Shown: positions 1-8,601, counted from the stretch's first letter. The stretch is 32,954 bases of DNA from Chara braunii (GCA_003427395.1 BFEA01000351.1:728260-761213), one strand, 5' to 3'. Numbers and translations are program-made. Notes: generated by a model not told the origin, from the sequence alone.

Positions 1-57
<57 letters not shown>
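1..57. repeat. poly-T tract
   Basis: An uninterrupted run of T opens the window. It is either the A tail of a minus-strand retroposon whose body lies to the right, or a plain homopolymer. Nothing immediately right of it is recognisable as a known retroposon body. Confidence 0.9.
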
Positions 58-60
<3 letters not shown>

Positions 61-102
61 CTTTTGGATTGTTTGTGTAAAGTATCGTCGGCATTTTCGT
101 AC

Positions 103-310
103 GTTCTGTTAGATGGGGCCTCGCTCCACAAAAGACAAAAAATATGGCGGTGTACCTTTCCATGTTGTACAGCAAGAATCGTTCTCATTTTGCACATTTG
201 TTGAGCGAGGCCCCATCTAACAGAACGGTGTACCCTTCCATGTTGTACAGCAAGAATCGTTCTCATTTTGCACATTTGTTGAGTACTGGAGCGAGGCCCA
301 TAATTCACAT
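103..310. repeat. short tandem duplication with overlapping inverted repeat
   Basis: A unit of about 77 bp (GGTGTACC..., CATGTTGTACAGCAAGAATC, then TTCTCATTTTGCACATTTG and GAGCGAGGCCC) occurs twice in direct orientation, near 150-215 and 229-300. In addition 103-125 is a perfect 23-bp reverse complement of about 206-228 (GCGAGGCCCCATCTAACAGA core), so the first unit sits in a fold-back. A third, diverged copy of the TTCTCATTTTGCACATTTG...GAGG segment lies at about 2403-2447 beside the U6 pseudogene. An open frame across 144-512 merely reads through the duplication and a poly-A run and is not a credible gene. Confidence 0.8.
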
Positions 311-535
311 GTTTTCGATAGCATTGTACAGACCAGTTTTACAATTTATGTCTCGCACAAACAATACTGGTATGTCATTACAGCACATCGTTAGAAAAAA
401 AAAAAAAAAAGCGAGCTTAAGTTCAGAGTTCAAACAGTCACTCGTCACTCAGTCGTCAGCATATTTGCAGTTTGCAACTTTGCACAAAAGAACCGAATGG
501 CGCTGGTTCTAATGTAATCGCTGATTCCCAGATTA

Positions 536-712
536 AAATGAATAAATAAATAATATGAAAAAAACAATAAAATATGAAACAACAAATAAATAATAAATCC
601 AACATGACTAGATAGATAAATATTTATGAATAAATAAATCACTGTGAATAAATAAACAAATATGAACAAATATATAATAAATATATAATAAAATAAATAA
701 AAATCTAATGGC
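536..712. repeat. AATA-rich low-complexity tract
   Basis: The segment is dominated by AATAAATAAATA-type tetranucleotide repeats interrupted by ATATGAA and ATATATAATAA. It is degenerate microsatellite sequence. The minus-strand frame through it (FIFVYLF...) is composition-driven. Confidence 0.8.
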
Positions 713-778
713 TGATCGCTCTGCTCCTATAACTGGCAATTCACGTTTACATTTCACCTGAGACCACACTCAACGCGA

Positions 779-850
779 CACTGTCGCACAGTGTCGCACA
801 GTGTCGTACAGAGTCGTACAGTGTGGCACAGTGTCGTCCAGTGTCGTATA
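779..850. repeat. tandem repeat, roughly 10-bp unit
   Basis: The units TGTCGCACAG, TGTCGTACAG, AGTCGTACAG, TGTGGCACAG and TGTCGTCCAG follow one another. Several overlapping short frames on both strands arise only because the unit lacks stop codons. Confidence 0.8.
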
Positions 851-1032
851 TCCCCCATGCATTGTCGTACATTGCCGTGCATTGTCACGCAAGGGTTTTC
901 CAAGATGCATCTGTCCGGAGTTGCCGTCAGGTCCAGTCAAGAAAGTGGGTTGGAGTGCGTGGTGGGTCAGATTCGGCACTTCAAGTGCTAGTGAGGGGGA
1001 AAAAAAATATTCTTTCTTTCTTTCTTTCTTTT
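851..1032 (+). repeat. unclassified segment ending in a short A run and a (TTTC)n microsatellite
   Basis: Unique-looking sequence (about 880-998) ends in a run of eight A interrupted once, followed directly by TTTC tetranucleotides (about 1010-1032). An A run followed by simple repeat is the usual 3' edge of a retroposed fragment, but no body family is recognisable. Confidence 0.4.
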
Positions 1033-1149
1033 TCTTCCTATTTTACAGAAAACAGCCCGAGCTGACGCTAGGGGTGCTGGCTGATAAGAGCAGGCCCTAC
1101 AAGGTAGCACTCCCGGGGAGGCTCCACCTATTATTCCTCGTACCGTATC

Positions 1150-1190
1150 CATGCCGTAGCTATGCCGTAGCTATGCCGTAGCTATGCCGT
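1150..1190. repeat. 12-bp tandem repeat (ATGCCGTAGCT)
   Basis: ATGCCGTAGCT units repeat three times and end in ATGCCGTCGTC. A minisatellite-like seed. The flanks at 1033-1149 and 1191-1454 show no gene or family I recognise, apart from A-rich runs near 1221-1250 and a T run near 1424-1440. Confidence 0.8.
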
Positions 1191-1454
1191 CGTCTCCGTA
1201 CTGATCGCACAGGTATGGACAGAAAAAAAAGAAAAAAAAAAGAAAACAAAGAAGGATTCTTTCTAATACACGTATAGAGGATGAGAGGATATTCACTCCG
1301 ATCTTTCCCGAATGTATCGGACCCCGATTACGGCCCGTGCTGGATGTATCTCACTGCAATGATCACGTTCAGAATTCAGTCGACTAAGTGCCAGTGTGAG
1401 TTTACGACCTCAACAAGGACCACTTTTTTTTTTTTTTTTTGTAAATCTCTTTCT

Positions 1455-1741
1455 TTGACAGTACACGAGAATGCATGGCAGGTCCCTATGCCGTATGTTC
1501 TCTGAGGGCACACCCAGACCAGGACTTTTTCTGCTCAACCCTGGCCGTAATTGACGTCAGATACATCCGTGGGGGTTCGTGATAGCGGCAACATACAACC
1601 GGGATAATGCAGGTCTGATTACGCTCTAAGAAGAGTATTACACAAGAATGCATCACAAGTCGGAACGGTATGGTCTTCGAGAAAGTAGTAGAATGCATAT
1701 GACATGTCACTGTCCTCGAGAGTACACAAGAGAGAGAGAGG

Positions 1742-1774
<33 letters not shown>

Positions 1775-1925
1775 GCATGACAGGTCACGACGAGGTATGG
1801 TCTTCGAGAATACACCACTACAACGCATGTGACGGGTCACTAAGAAGAACCTTCTCTGAGAATACATCACAATATTCATGAGAGGTCACTATGAGGTATC
1901 TTCTTTCTTTGAGAATATACTGCCG
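1455..1925. repeat. degenerate tandem array, about 50-bp period
   Basis: The words GAGAATGCATG, AGGTCAC, GAGGTATGGTCTTCGAGAA and AATACA(T/C)CAC recur in the same order four to six times across this stretch, for example near 1468, 1648, 1690, 1776, 1828 and 1878. The copies are diverged and interrupted by a 31-A run. The overlapping open frames here are shadows of the array. Confidence 0.65.
1742..1772. repeat. poly-A run (31 A)
   Basis: A pure A run preceded by (GA)n. It interrupts the degenerate tandem array and could mark a retroposon tail or simple slippage. Confidence 0.9.
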
Positions 1926-2027
1926 TCTTCACCGGAATAGAACGCCCCGTCATTATAGCCGTATTTGGTGCGATTTTCAGTCCAGATACACCTATAATGA
2001 CCGGGCATTCTATTGGGGCAAAGACGG
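1923..2027. repeat. 36-bp-arm inverted repeat (hairpin, possible MITE-like)
   Basis: Positions 1923-1958 and 1992-2027 are reverse complements at 30 of 36 positions with no gaps (5' end CCGTCTT, inner end GTCATTATAG), separated by 33 nt. The hairpin abuts the headless copy of the SINE-like repeat at 2038. No flanking target duplication was evident by eye. Confidence 0.75.
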
Positions 2028-2037
2028 ACGATAGTCA

Positions 2038-2240
2038 AACAGAACTGCCCGGTAAACCGTACGCAGAGAGGGAGAAGCGGACAACAAACCAGGGGCTGTG
2101 ACAAACTCTCTCTCATTAGGAGGCTGAACCCTCCACAGTGTGCAGAGTCCCCGAACTTGATACACTGTAAGTGATAATCCACCTTAACCCTGGTTCCGGT
2201 TAAGCATCAACCATTGCCCTTCAGGTACCTGTCACACCTT
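2038..2240 (+). repeat. SINE-like repeat, copy A (no U2 head)
   Basis: It shares the ordered blocks GCTGCCCGGTAAAC (here ACTGCCCGG), GAGAAG..ACAACAAACVAGGGGCTG, GGCTGAACCCTC, TACACTGTA, GTGATAATCCACCTTAACCC, GGTTAAGCATCAA and GGTACCTGTSAC with 2866-3108, in the same order and spacing. It is therefore the same dispersed element. Both copies keep a potential CTTAACC/GGTTAAG hairpin. Sequence left of 2038 has no U2 similarity, so this copy looks 5'-truncated. The GGTACCTG end is repeated again at about 2278-2288. Confidence 0.7.
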
Positions 2241-2451
2241 AACGTGGGCACCAACCACTGCCCTCGAAAAGGACCTCAAGGTACCTGTGACGAAAATCGA
2301 AGCAGGTTATCACTTCACTCGCCCAAACCAGATGGAAAACTCTACAGACTGCAGGTTTACACCTCATCACAAGCCAGCAAAACATCCATTTATACCAGAA
2401 GGTTCATTCTCATTTTGCACATTTGGTGAGTGGTGGAGGGAGGCCCAATTT

Positions 2452-2484
2452 TCGATTGATGCATGTCATCCATTCCCAAGGGCC

Positions 2485-2515
<31 letters not shown>

Positions 2516-2546
2516 TAATCGGAAGTGCCCAAGGACAGCGAGGCCC
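2452..2546 (-). pseudogene. U6 snRNA pseudogene
   Basis: Read on the minus strand, the segment contains the U6 core without a break: AATTGGAACGATACAGAGA followed by AGATTAGCATGGCCC, then GGATGACATGC, matching the invariant ACAGAGA box region and the U4-pairing and internal stem region. The 5' stem-loop is changed (CTCGCTGTCCTTGGGCAC in place of the usual CTCGCTTCGGCAGCAC), the central segment has base changes, and the normal 3' end with its T run is absent. It is almost certainly a retroposed, non-functional copy. It continues on the minus strand into the TTGCACATTT-type repeat seen at 103-310. Confidence 0.85.
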
Positions 2547-2555
2547 AAGTGGGGC

Positions 2556-2725
2556 TGTTGGATTTCTTTCCATTTCTGTTTTTGCAAAAACAAAATAAAA
2601 TTCCTATCAGATTCTTTGGGTGTTTTGCCGGTCTTCCACTTTCAAATTCCTTGACCTCACTTGTATTCAGAGTGGATTTCTTTTCATTTCTGTTTTTGCA
2701 AAAACAATAAAAAATCCTATCCCGA
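2556..2725. repeat. two copies of a 50-bp unit with a perfect TGTTTTTGCAAAAACA palindrome
   Basis: The unit GGATTTCTTTYCATTTC then TGTTTTTGCAAAAACA then an A-rich stretch and TCCTATC occurs at about 2559-2609 and 2673-2720. The 16-bp palindromes are at 2577-2592 and 2691-2706. They lie between the U6-like and U2-like fragments. Confidence 0.75.
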
Positions 2726-2798
2726 AGGAAGCCAGGCCCAACTGGGGTCTTTGAATTCAGAGTTAATACTCATCTCAGCTTATAGGGATTCGAGCTCA

Positions 2799-2870
2799 AT
2801 ACCTTTCTCGGCCTTTTGGCTTAAAATAGATAGTTCAAGTGTATATTATGACATATCTATGGTCCAACAG
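2799..2870 (+). pseudogene. U2 snRNA-derived 5' head of a SINE-like repeat
   Basis: It starts ATACCTTTCTCGGCCTTTTG then GCTTA, which matches the first about 22 nt of U2 snRNA (A-T-C-G-C-TTCTCGGCCTTTTGGCT) with small changes. CAAGTGTA, part of the U2 branch-site recognition region, is kept after an insertion of about 10 nt. From about 2866 it runs without break into the SINE-like repeat whose other copy is at 2038. It cannot be a functional U2 gene, because the Sm site and 3' stem-loops are missing. Confidence 0.75.
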
Positions 2871-3108
2871 AGCTGCCCGGTAAACCTTTGGCAGGGAGGA
2901 GGGAGAAGACAACAAACGAGGGGCTGTGACAAACTGTTTCGTTGGAGTTTCACCCACTCGTCAGGTGGCTGAACCCTCAACAGTCTGCAGAATCCCCTAA
3001 CTGATTACACTGTACGTGATAATCCACCTTAACCCGGACTGTGGTTAAGCATCAAAGACTGCCGACAACTGATACCCTCAACCACTGCCCTCAAAGGTAC
3101 CTGTGACG
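2866..3108 (+). repeat. SINE-like repeat, copy B (with U2 head)
   Basis: This is the same element as 2038-2240 (shared GCTGCCCGGTAAACC, GGGCTGTGACAAACT, GGCTGAACCCTC, GTGATAATCCACCTTAACCC and GGTACCTGTGACGA blocks) but preceded directly by the U2-like head at 2799. It ends at GACGATATG, where an AT/TATG microsatellite starts, as many SINE tails do. No pol III A/B-box pair is convincing. Whether the U2 part is an ancestral head or a chance join cannot be told from one copy. Confidence 0.65.
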
Positions 3109-3192
3109 ATATGTATATGTATATATATATATACATACACATATATATATACATACACATATATATATACATACACTATATATATATATATG
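3108..3192. repeat. TATATG/TACATACACA microsatellite
   Basis: Alternating ATGTATATGTATATATAT and ATACATACACAT blocks. It forms the tail side of SINE-like copy B. Confidence 0.9.
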
Positions 3193-3380
3193 GTCACCAG
3201 CCCGCATGTACGGAGGTCCCCGGGCCAACCTCCGTAGATATGGGAGTTCAGGGTCCGAACCCGAAGGCCCCACTAAAAAATATTTTGGGGCTAGGCTACC
3301 AGAGTGGCCGCGGGTCACTTGCCCGGCCGGGCCAAAAACAATTAAAAACAAAAACAAAACAAAAAATATATATATATTTT
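3193..3380 (+). repeat. unclassified retroposon-like fragment with A-rich tail
   Basis: A GC-rich body (GGAGGTCCCCGGGCCAACCTCC can fold; GGGTCCGAACCC follows) ends in an A-rich tail with C and T interruptions (AAAAACAATTAAAAACAAAA and on) and then an AT run. The body-plus-tail structure is that of a plus-strand retroposed fragment. I cannot assign a family. Confidence 0.45.
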
Positions 3381-3464
3381 TTCAAAATTTGGTGCAGAAT
3401 TCCGATGTGACCCTGAGGCAAAAGTTGTTCAGTTTATTTTTCTGCATAACATAGTTTTTTTTCC

Positions 3465-3466
<2 letters not shown>

Positions 3467-3505
<39 letters not shown>

Positions 3506-3760
3506 GGAACTTCCCTGGTCCTTGCAGGGGCTGGCCACCCGGGACCCGGGCGGCCCGGTGTCGGAGGGCGCGGTGTCCCGGCCCTCCTCTGCGTACCAAG
3601 TCCCTGCTTGGTATCGGCCTCTCGCTCCGACATCGCGGCCTGTAGGTATTTTCCCGAACTACAATCCCTAGTACCCGGGCCGTACCTTGACGTGGACCGG
3701 TCCTGTTGGTGCCTGCCTCAGCAAAAAAAAGGTGCACCACAGGGTTTTTCATTGGTCCAC
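3467..3760 (-). repeat. minus-strand retroposon-like fragment with 35-A tail
   Basis: A run of 35 T (3467-3501) is joined to a GC-rich body (about 3502-3760), so on the minus strand this is a body followed by poly-A. The body includes a CTGCTTGGTA/TACCAAGTCC near-palindrome around 3595. It encodes no recognisable protein; frames across it end in poly-lysine from the tail and are artefacts. Confidence 0.5.
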
Positions 3761-4052
3761 GCAGGCTCGGCGCCCTGTTGTACAGCAGAGCACTACCGGC
3801 CTGTGGCCGTGGTAGCCGCCGGGCTCGCCCTGGGACGAGAAGGCAAAGAGACCAGCGCTGTCTTTTCTACTGCGCGCCGAGTGCCCTCTAACCGGGTTAT
3901 GGGTTAGGTGCGCGGGCTCGTTGATACAATCGAACAGAGAAGGGAGAAAAAGAAAAAGAAAGAAAAGGGGGAAAAGGAGGGTCAAGAGTTAGGACCGCGC
4001 GCAGATCTGGACCCTCGCTTTAGTCTGGGTCGATTTAGAGATTTCTGAGCGT
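3761..4052. other. unique-looking flank of the long repeat
   Basis: No gene is seen. A purine-rich stretch (GAGAAGGGAGAAAAAG and on, about 3940-3980) is the only feature. The last bases before the long repeat (TTTCTGAGCG) have no clear direct-repeat partner just after 26080, so a target-site duplication cannot be shown. Confidence 0.5.
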
Positions 4053-4225
4053 TGTCGGCGCGAATACCCTTACAAGGGTATCCGCCCTGTTTTTTTTTGC
4101 ATGCGACAGAAAATAAGCTTGGGTTGGAGTTTAAGTGTTTCTCGTGAGGCACGGTAAAGCCTGTGGTCTACATTGATTGGGTGGTTGACTATAGTAGAGG
4201 GTGCGTGGGCGCGCAGGTTTAAGGC

Positions 4226-4768
4226 GCGCGTGATTCTTTTATGTGGTTGATCATAAAGCTGGCACGGACATCGGTCGTTTTGTTTAATGATATTATTAAT
4301 TATTTTTATTTATTTTTGATTAAATAGGAATTAAGGATATTCTCTCTTGACCAAGACTAGCGCACGTGCGAGGACGACGGCATCGACAACGACGGTGCAA
4401 CCTTGTGTGGTAAATGGGGCGGCGTAGGATGGTGCGCGGGGGTGGCTACGACACGGTTCGGGTAGGCCGGCGCGAATACTTAGCGGCCGCGGGTTTGGGT
4501 GCAGGCGGGGATGATGCCCAGGCCGTTTTTAGGGCCTAGGCACTGCGCTGCATCACCTTATATTGGTCTTCGCGCAGGCTAACTCTAGGCTTGGGCTTAG
4601 CCTTATAGGTTACGGCATTGGAGTTTCATGACGGAGGTACGGGGATCGAGGCCAGCGGGCGACGACGTAAGCGCGAGCGGAGGAAAAACTGAGGAATTGA
4701 GGGTCCTGCGAGACTATCTCCCTTAGTTTTTGTAGGGGGAGTCCGATTGCAGGCCCGTTTCGCAAGGC
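4226..4768. other. segment of the left copy deleted from the right copy
   Basis: The left copy has this about 543-bp block between two AAGGC words (4221-4225 and 4764-4768). In the right copy the sequence passes through a single AAGGC at 19117-19121 straight into AAAAGGGGCGCTGG. It is a deletion at 5-bp microhomology in the right copy, or less likely an insertion in the left. A second difference of about 75-80 bp lies near 5340-5415, also missing from the right copy. Confidence 0.8.
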
Positions 4769-5605
4769 AAAAGGGGCGCTGGTAGGTTCCGTGCCACGTC
4801 CCCGCCAGTTTTCTTAGTTTTTTTATTATGTTAATTTTTATCCGGGTCTTTTAGTGCCTTTTCCTTTATTCGGGTTTCGTCTGGGTCTGGCAGCAGACCC
4901 AAGAGCTTAGCTTAGTGGGCACACCTACAAACTGCTGGATTACAGCCGTGTCGGGTCCAGACGGGGAAGTCGTGACGGGGCAAAGGCCAGGTCCCCAGGC
5001 CCGCAAAACGGCGGTCCTTACCTTCCGGCGGTAGGCCCAGTGCAGGGGCCGAGTGACCTTTGGAACGGTCGTGGGGCATTGCCCCGATTTAGTCCTTCGG
5101 GACATCCGTTAGAATTGGAATGATACAGAGGGGGTTAGCACGGCCCCGTACTCAGTAAGGAGAGTATGAGGCGGAGGAGGAGCCACGCACTTTGTTTTCC
5201 TCCTTCGCCAGTTTCGTCATCATCAAGGCCGGGGGTGTATTACCGAATTACGGGAGGCGGGGCTGGTCGGGTAGCGACCGATAGGGGCGGGTAGCGGCCG
5301 GCAGTGGCGGGGCGTTTGACAGCAGCAGGCAGAGCAAAAGCGGAGTGTCGGGCGCCAGCACAATGAGACAAGCGCGGGCAGACGAACCCGCGCGGGTGGC
5401 CGTACCGGGTGCTGCGCCAGGGGGGCCGACAGGCAACGAGCCTTAAGGCAAAGCAATGCAGCACCGAGCCGCAACGGAGTGACGGGGGTTGAGGCAGCCA
5501 TGCGCAGCAGCAGGCGGAGCAGCTGAGCGTTGCAGCAAGGCACAGTGACGACGGGCGCCAGCAGAACGAGGCAGGGCGGAGGGGCAAAGACGGGCAGATG
5601 TATTT

Positions 5606-5990
5606 GGACGGGGAATGCGTCCGGGTACGTTCGATAGTGGAGATGGCGAAGTGGTGAGCCAGGGCGGAAGGGGAGCGCTCGCTATCCTCCCTTGTTGTGG
5701 GAAGACAGGGAGGAACCCGGGCGCGATTTCGCGCCGGGTACGCTTGAAACATGGAGAGGGAGGGATGGACGTAGTGGGGGCGGACGCAGACGATAGGCAG
5801 CGGAGAGCGGGTGAATGAGTGCCGAATCTGGGCGCAGATATGCACCGGGTGCGTGCGAATGAGTAGAGTCGAGCCATAGGCGATTACTGGGCGTCACGTT
5901 AGGAACGGTGGGGCAAGGCCAGGCAGCGCAACTACAGGCGGCACGAGGGATGAGTGAGCCCGGACGCGGATTTGCGCCAGGTACATTCGA
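5606..5990 (+). repeat. four GC-rich hairpins each followed by a GGGTACGTTCGA-like tail
   Basis: The units start at 5606 (GGACG..CGTCC), 5720 (GGCGCG-ATTT-CGCGCC), 5831 (GGCGCA-GATA-TGCACC) and 5962 (GGACGC..GCGCC). Each is followed at once by a conserved tail: GGGTACGTTCGA, GGGTACGCTTGA, GGGTGCGTGCGA, AGGTACATTCGA. Spacing is 114, 111 and 131 bp, and the sequence between units is not conserved. The stems vary but mostly still pair. In the right copy (about 19881-20270) the third unit reads TGCGCC in place of TGCACC, giving a perfect 6-bp stem. Confidence 0.7.
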
Positions 5991-6042
5991 CGAACGAGGT
6001 AAGACGACGATAGAGGGGAGGGGTAATAGAGTAAATGGGAAA

Positions 6043-6089
6043 ACCATATCCCGCTCGTTTCTTGATGAAAACGAGCGGGGAAAGATGGT
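6043..6089 (+). repeat. hairpin with TTGATG apex, unit 1
   Basis: CCCGCTCGTTT (6050-6060) pairs perfectly with AAACGAGCGGG (6069-6079) around CTTGATGA, and ACCAT (6043-6047) can pair with ATGGT (6085-6089). In the right copy the outer helix is longer (ACCATAT/ATATGGT). It shares the apex TTTCTTGATGRAAA with the hairpin at 6402. Confidence 0.8.
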
Positions 6090-6401
6090 AGACAGGGGTT
6101 CTGGCCCCGAGCGAGTCTGATGGTGGTGTTAGTTGTGAGGATAGGTTAGTAGAATGGGAGCTATTAAGAGGAAGGGCTCCGCTAGCTATGGCGGAGATGA
6201 GACAGGAAACAAAGATTTTTCTACGTCTCGATTGTTCCTCGACCAATTTTGGTAAATCCATATGCATTCTGGGGGTTGTTAGCCTAGGCGAACGTGTTGT
6301 AAAGGCGGATCTAGGAGAAAGTTATTAGCCTAAGAGTTAGTATGAGAAGGGAGGTCGGGCTACTGCGAAAGGAAGGCATGTGGGGAACTAGAAGTTAGGT
6401 A

Positions 6402-6433
6402 GCTCACCCGTTTCTTGATGGAAACGGGCGAGC
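6402..6433 (+). repeat. hairpin with TTGATG apex, unit 2
   Basis: GCTC (6402-6405) and CCCGTTTC (6407-6414) pair with GAAACGGG (6421-6428) and GAGC (6430-6433) around TTGATG, with one A-C mismatch. Its lower stem differs from that at 6043-6089 but is equally complementary. The right copy keeps it (about 20685-20716). Confidence 0.8.
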
Positions 6434-8600
6434 GAATAAGCTAAACTGAGTTTTTCGTACCGGGCGACTTCGATTCCGGGGTTAGTTCTGGTGTTAGAGG
6501 TGTAGGGTAGGAGGTTAGTAACGAAGGTGGTGCGCCGGGGCATGGCGGAATGGCGGACTGTCAGAGGGAGAATGACGGGAACGGGTGTGTTGTGCTCATC
6601 TGCGGGCAGAACTAGATAAGGGGAAGATTCGATTCCGGGTTCGGGGTGGGCGACCCGGGTTTCGAGCTTAGAACTAGAAATAAGTTAGTAGGAGAACTGG
6701 TAAGAAATATGATGAATCTGTTCGCACGCTAAGGGCAGATTCATTCGACTTCGTGCAGGTTGTCGATGGAAATCGTAGAAAGAGGGGGCTAACTGGAACG
6801 CAGCGGTTACAGCCGGAATCGCTGCAGGGGGGGGGGGNGGCGTAAGCAGGAAGGACGGGCTCACCCGCCCGGAGTTACGATCTGGTTGACTATCTGTGAG
6901 AGGGCAGTGAGAGAGAGAGAGAAGGGAGCTAGAAGTTTACTTTGTGAAAGCGACGAGGAAGGACCGAAATGTTGGGTTGTAGCATTAAAGTGCTACGGAT
7001 ACGGGTACGAGATACGTACCAAGCCAGGGCCAAGATCTACCTGATCGGATCTGCATGAAGGAGCATCCTATCCGGCAAAGCATTACTGTTCGGCTACGTG
7101 AGCTGGAGTAAGGGAGCGGGTTGTGAGGGGGCGAGCTTACCTGCTAGCAGGCGGAAAACCCAGCCTTTGGGCAGAACCATAACATACTAGCACCGGGCCC
7201 GCAGTCTGTCTGCTAGCCGATATGCCGTATATCCTATTTAGCTTGTGTGTGGCACTACATATTCTAAGACCGTGATTATGTGGACTGTGCATTTAGCGAA
7301 TGCAGTCTATGTATTACAGCAAGGTTCGGACTGCACACTATTAGAGGTTGTTGCGCGACTACGAGAGAGGACCGTGGCGCAGAAACAAGGGGGACCTATG
7401 TGACGAATTGACGATGCGGGGCGAGCCGAACAGGGAGCTACAGGGCCGGATAGGGTGTTGTACTTGTTGCGATCAGGCGATACTTCTGCCCTGCGGTGAC
7501 TTGTATCCTGGTCTGAGTTCTGCGTTTCTGCATCATGGAGGTGGTCACGGTGTCGCTCGTCTGCTGCATCGGGAAACAGTAAAGGTATAGGGCTAGGCGG
7601 CATAAGGCCAGCGTCGGAATGGTAAGTTTGGGGCTCGACTGAGAAGCGCCCTGGCCTATTGTGTGCTAGGGACTGCTGCTGAGGCTAGCCACTACGTACT
7701 TCGCACGGACTGCTGCCGCCGCTGGGGGCTGCACATAGATGGCTGCTGCGTACTGGGTGCGAAAACTTACTGCTGTGACTGTTGACTATGTGCGAACGCC
7801 TGCTGCTGGACGTCGCTGTGCGTTGTTGCTGCGTCTATGGGCTGTGCCCGGGCCACTGCTGCTGGTTATTGCATGTTGTTGCGTATCGATGGTGGCTGTT
7901 ACAGGCGGTCTCGCGGCGACGACTAGACTGAGAGGAGACGCTGAGACCAGGTAGGGTGACCGGACTTTACAAGCCAGAGGGATTGATGGACTTGTTGCGA
8001 TTGGAAGGACATCAGGGAGCCAATAGTTGGGGGTTGACTTCTGTTGGTTAAGTTGCTGTGTGAATTGGTCACCATTGCGGAACCCTCAGGCGCTGAAGAT
8101 TTGAAGACCCTCTCATGCGAGTCTGAGAACACCCTTCTTGGATCTGAGAGTCTGAAACCTTTCTCCTACTGCCCTTCTACTCTAAGTCTAGTCTGCTGGT
8201 TCTGAGAGGAAGGCGGCAGGCGAGATTGCAACCTGTAATCCGCGCCTAGGCCTCTGTGGGAGGTTCGACTTACCGATTGCGGGAGCTCTGCCGGGACTCA
8301 GGAGAGGTTCTGGAGGCAGAGAACTGAAAGGTAACCGTTGCATCTCCTCTATATACCCTGGTATAACCCCTATCTGTACGTCTTGCTATGTTTGACTGAG
8401 AATACTGCATGCACCCCTGCTTTGACTTTTCAGTTTGATTTTCAGGACGCAAGTCAGACTAAGTAAAGGAATGCCCGCGTAACCTCAGTTTCAATTTTCG
8501 TTGATTGTATGAAAGCAGACTTGCTGAGAAAAAGGGGGGTTGCATCTGGCGGAAGAGTGGGTGAAAGGTGGTTTTGCTTGAGCTTAGTAGGGTCCTATGG
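6434..8600. other. non-coding interior of the long repeat with isolated hairpins
   Basis: No gene seen. Small perfect hairpins include GTAGCA-TTAAAG-TGCTAC at 6979-6996 and GGTAC..GTACC at 7004-7020, plus the 12-bp palindrome CCTGCTAGCAGG at 7140-7151. An 11-G run is followed by an ambiguous base at 6838. From 7670 to 7930 there is a CTGCTG-rich stretch that leaves a short open frame in each copy. These frames are identical in both copies only because the DNA is identical. Confidence 0.5.
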
Positions 8601-8601
8601 G

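Noticed and set aside
144-512. 122-codon plus-strand open frame
   Set aside because: It reads through a tandem duplication and a poly-A run (poly-Lys); no motif.
3111-3410. Open frames across the AT microsatellite
   Set aside because: Tyr/Ile repeats are produced by the TATATA repeat itself.
4048-4052. Possible target-site duplication flanking 4053 and 26080
   Set aside because: The bases left of 4053 and right of 26080 do not match over 4-6 bp; a shared ATTTCT lies at unequal distances from the two borders.
5223-6267. Overlapping proline/serine-rich minus-strand open frames, with similar frames in the right copy at 19572-20550
   Set aside because: Several overlap in different frames over the same GC-rich hairpin repeats, their repeated VPGxxPRP words come from the nucleotide hairpin-plus-tail units, and indels between copies change the frames. 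They look like composition shadows.
6465-6660. TTCGATTCC words resembling a tRNA T-loop
   Set aside because: The flanking bases do not form a 5-bp T-stem, and no acceptor, D or anticodon arms are present.
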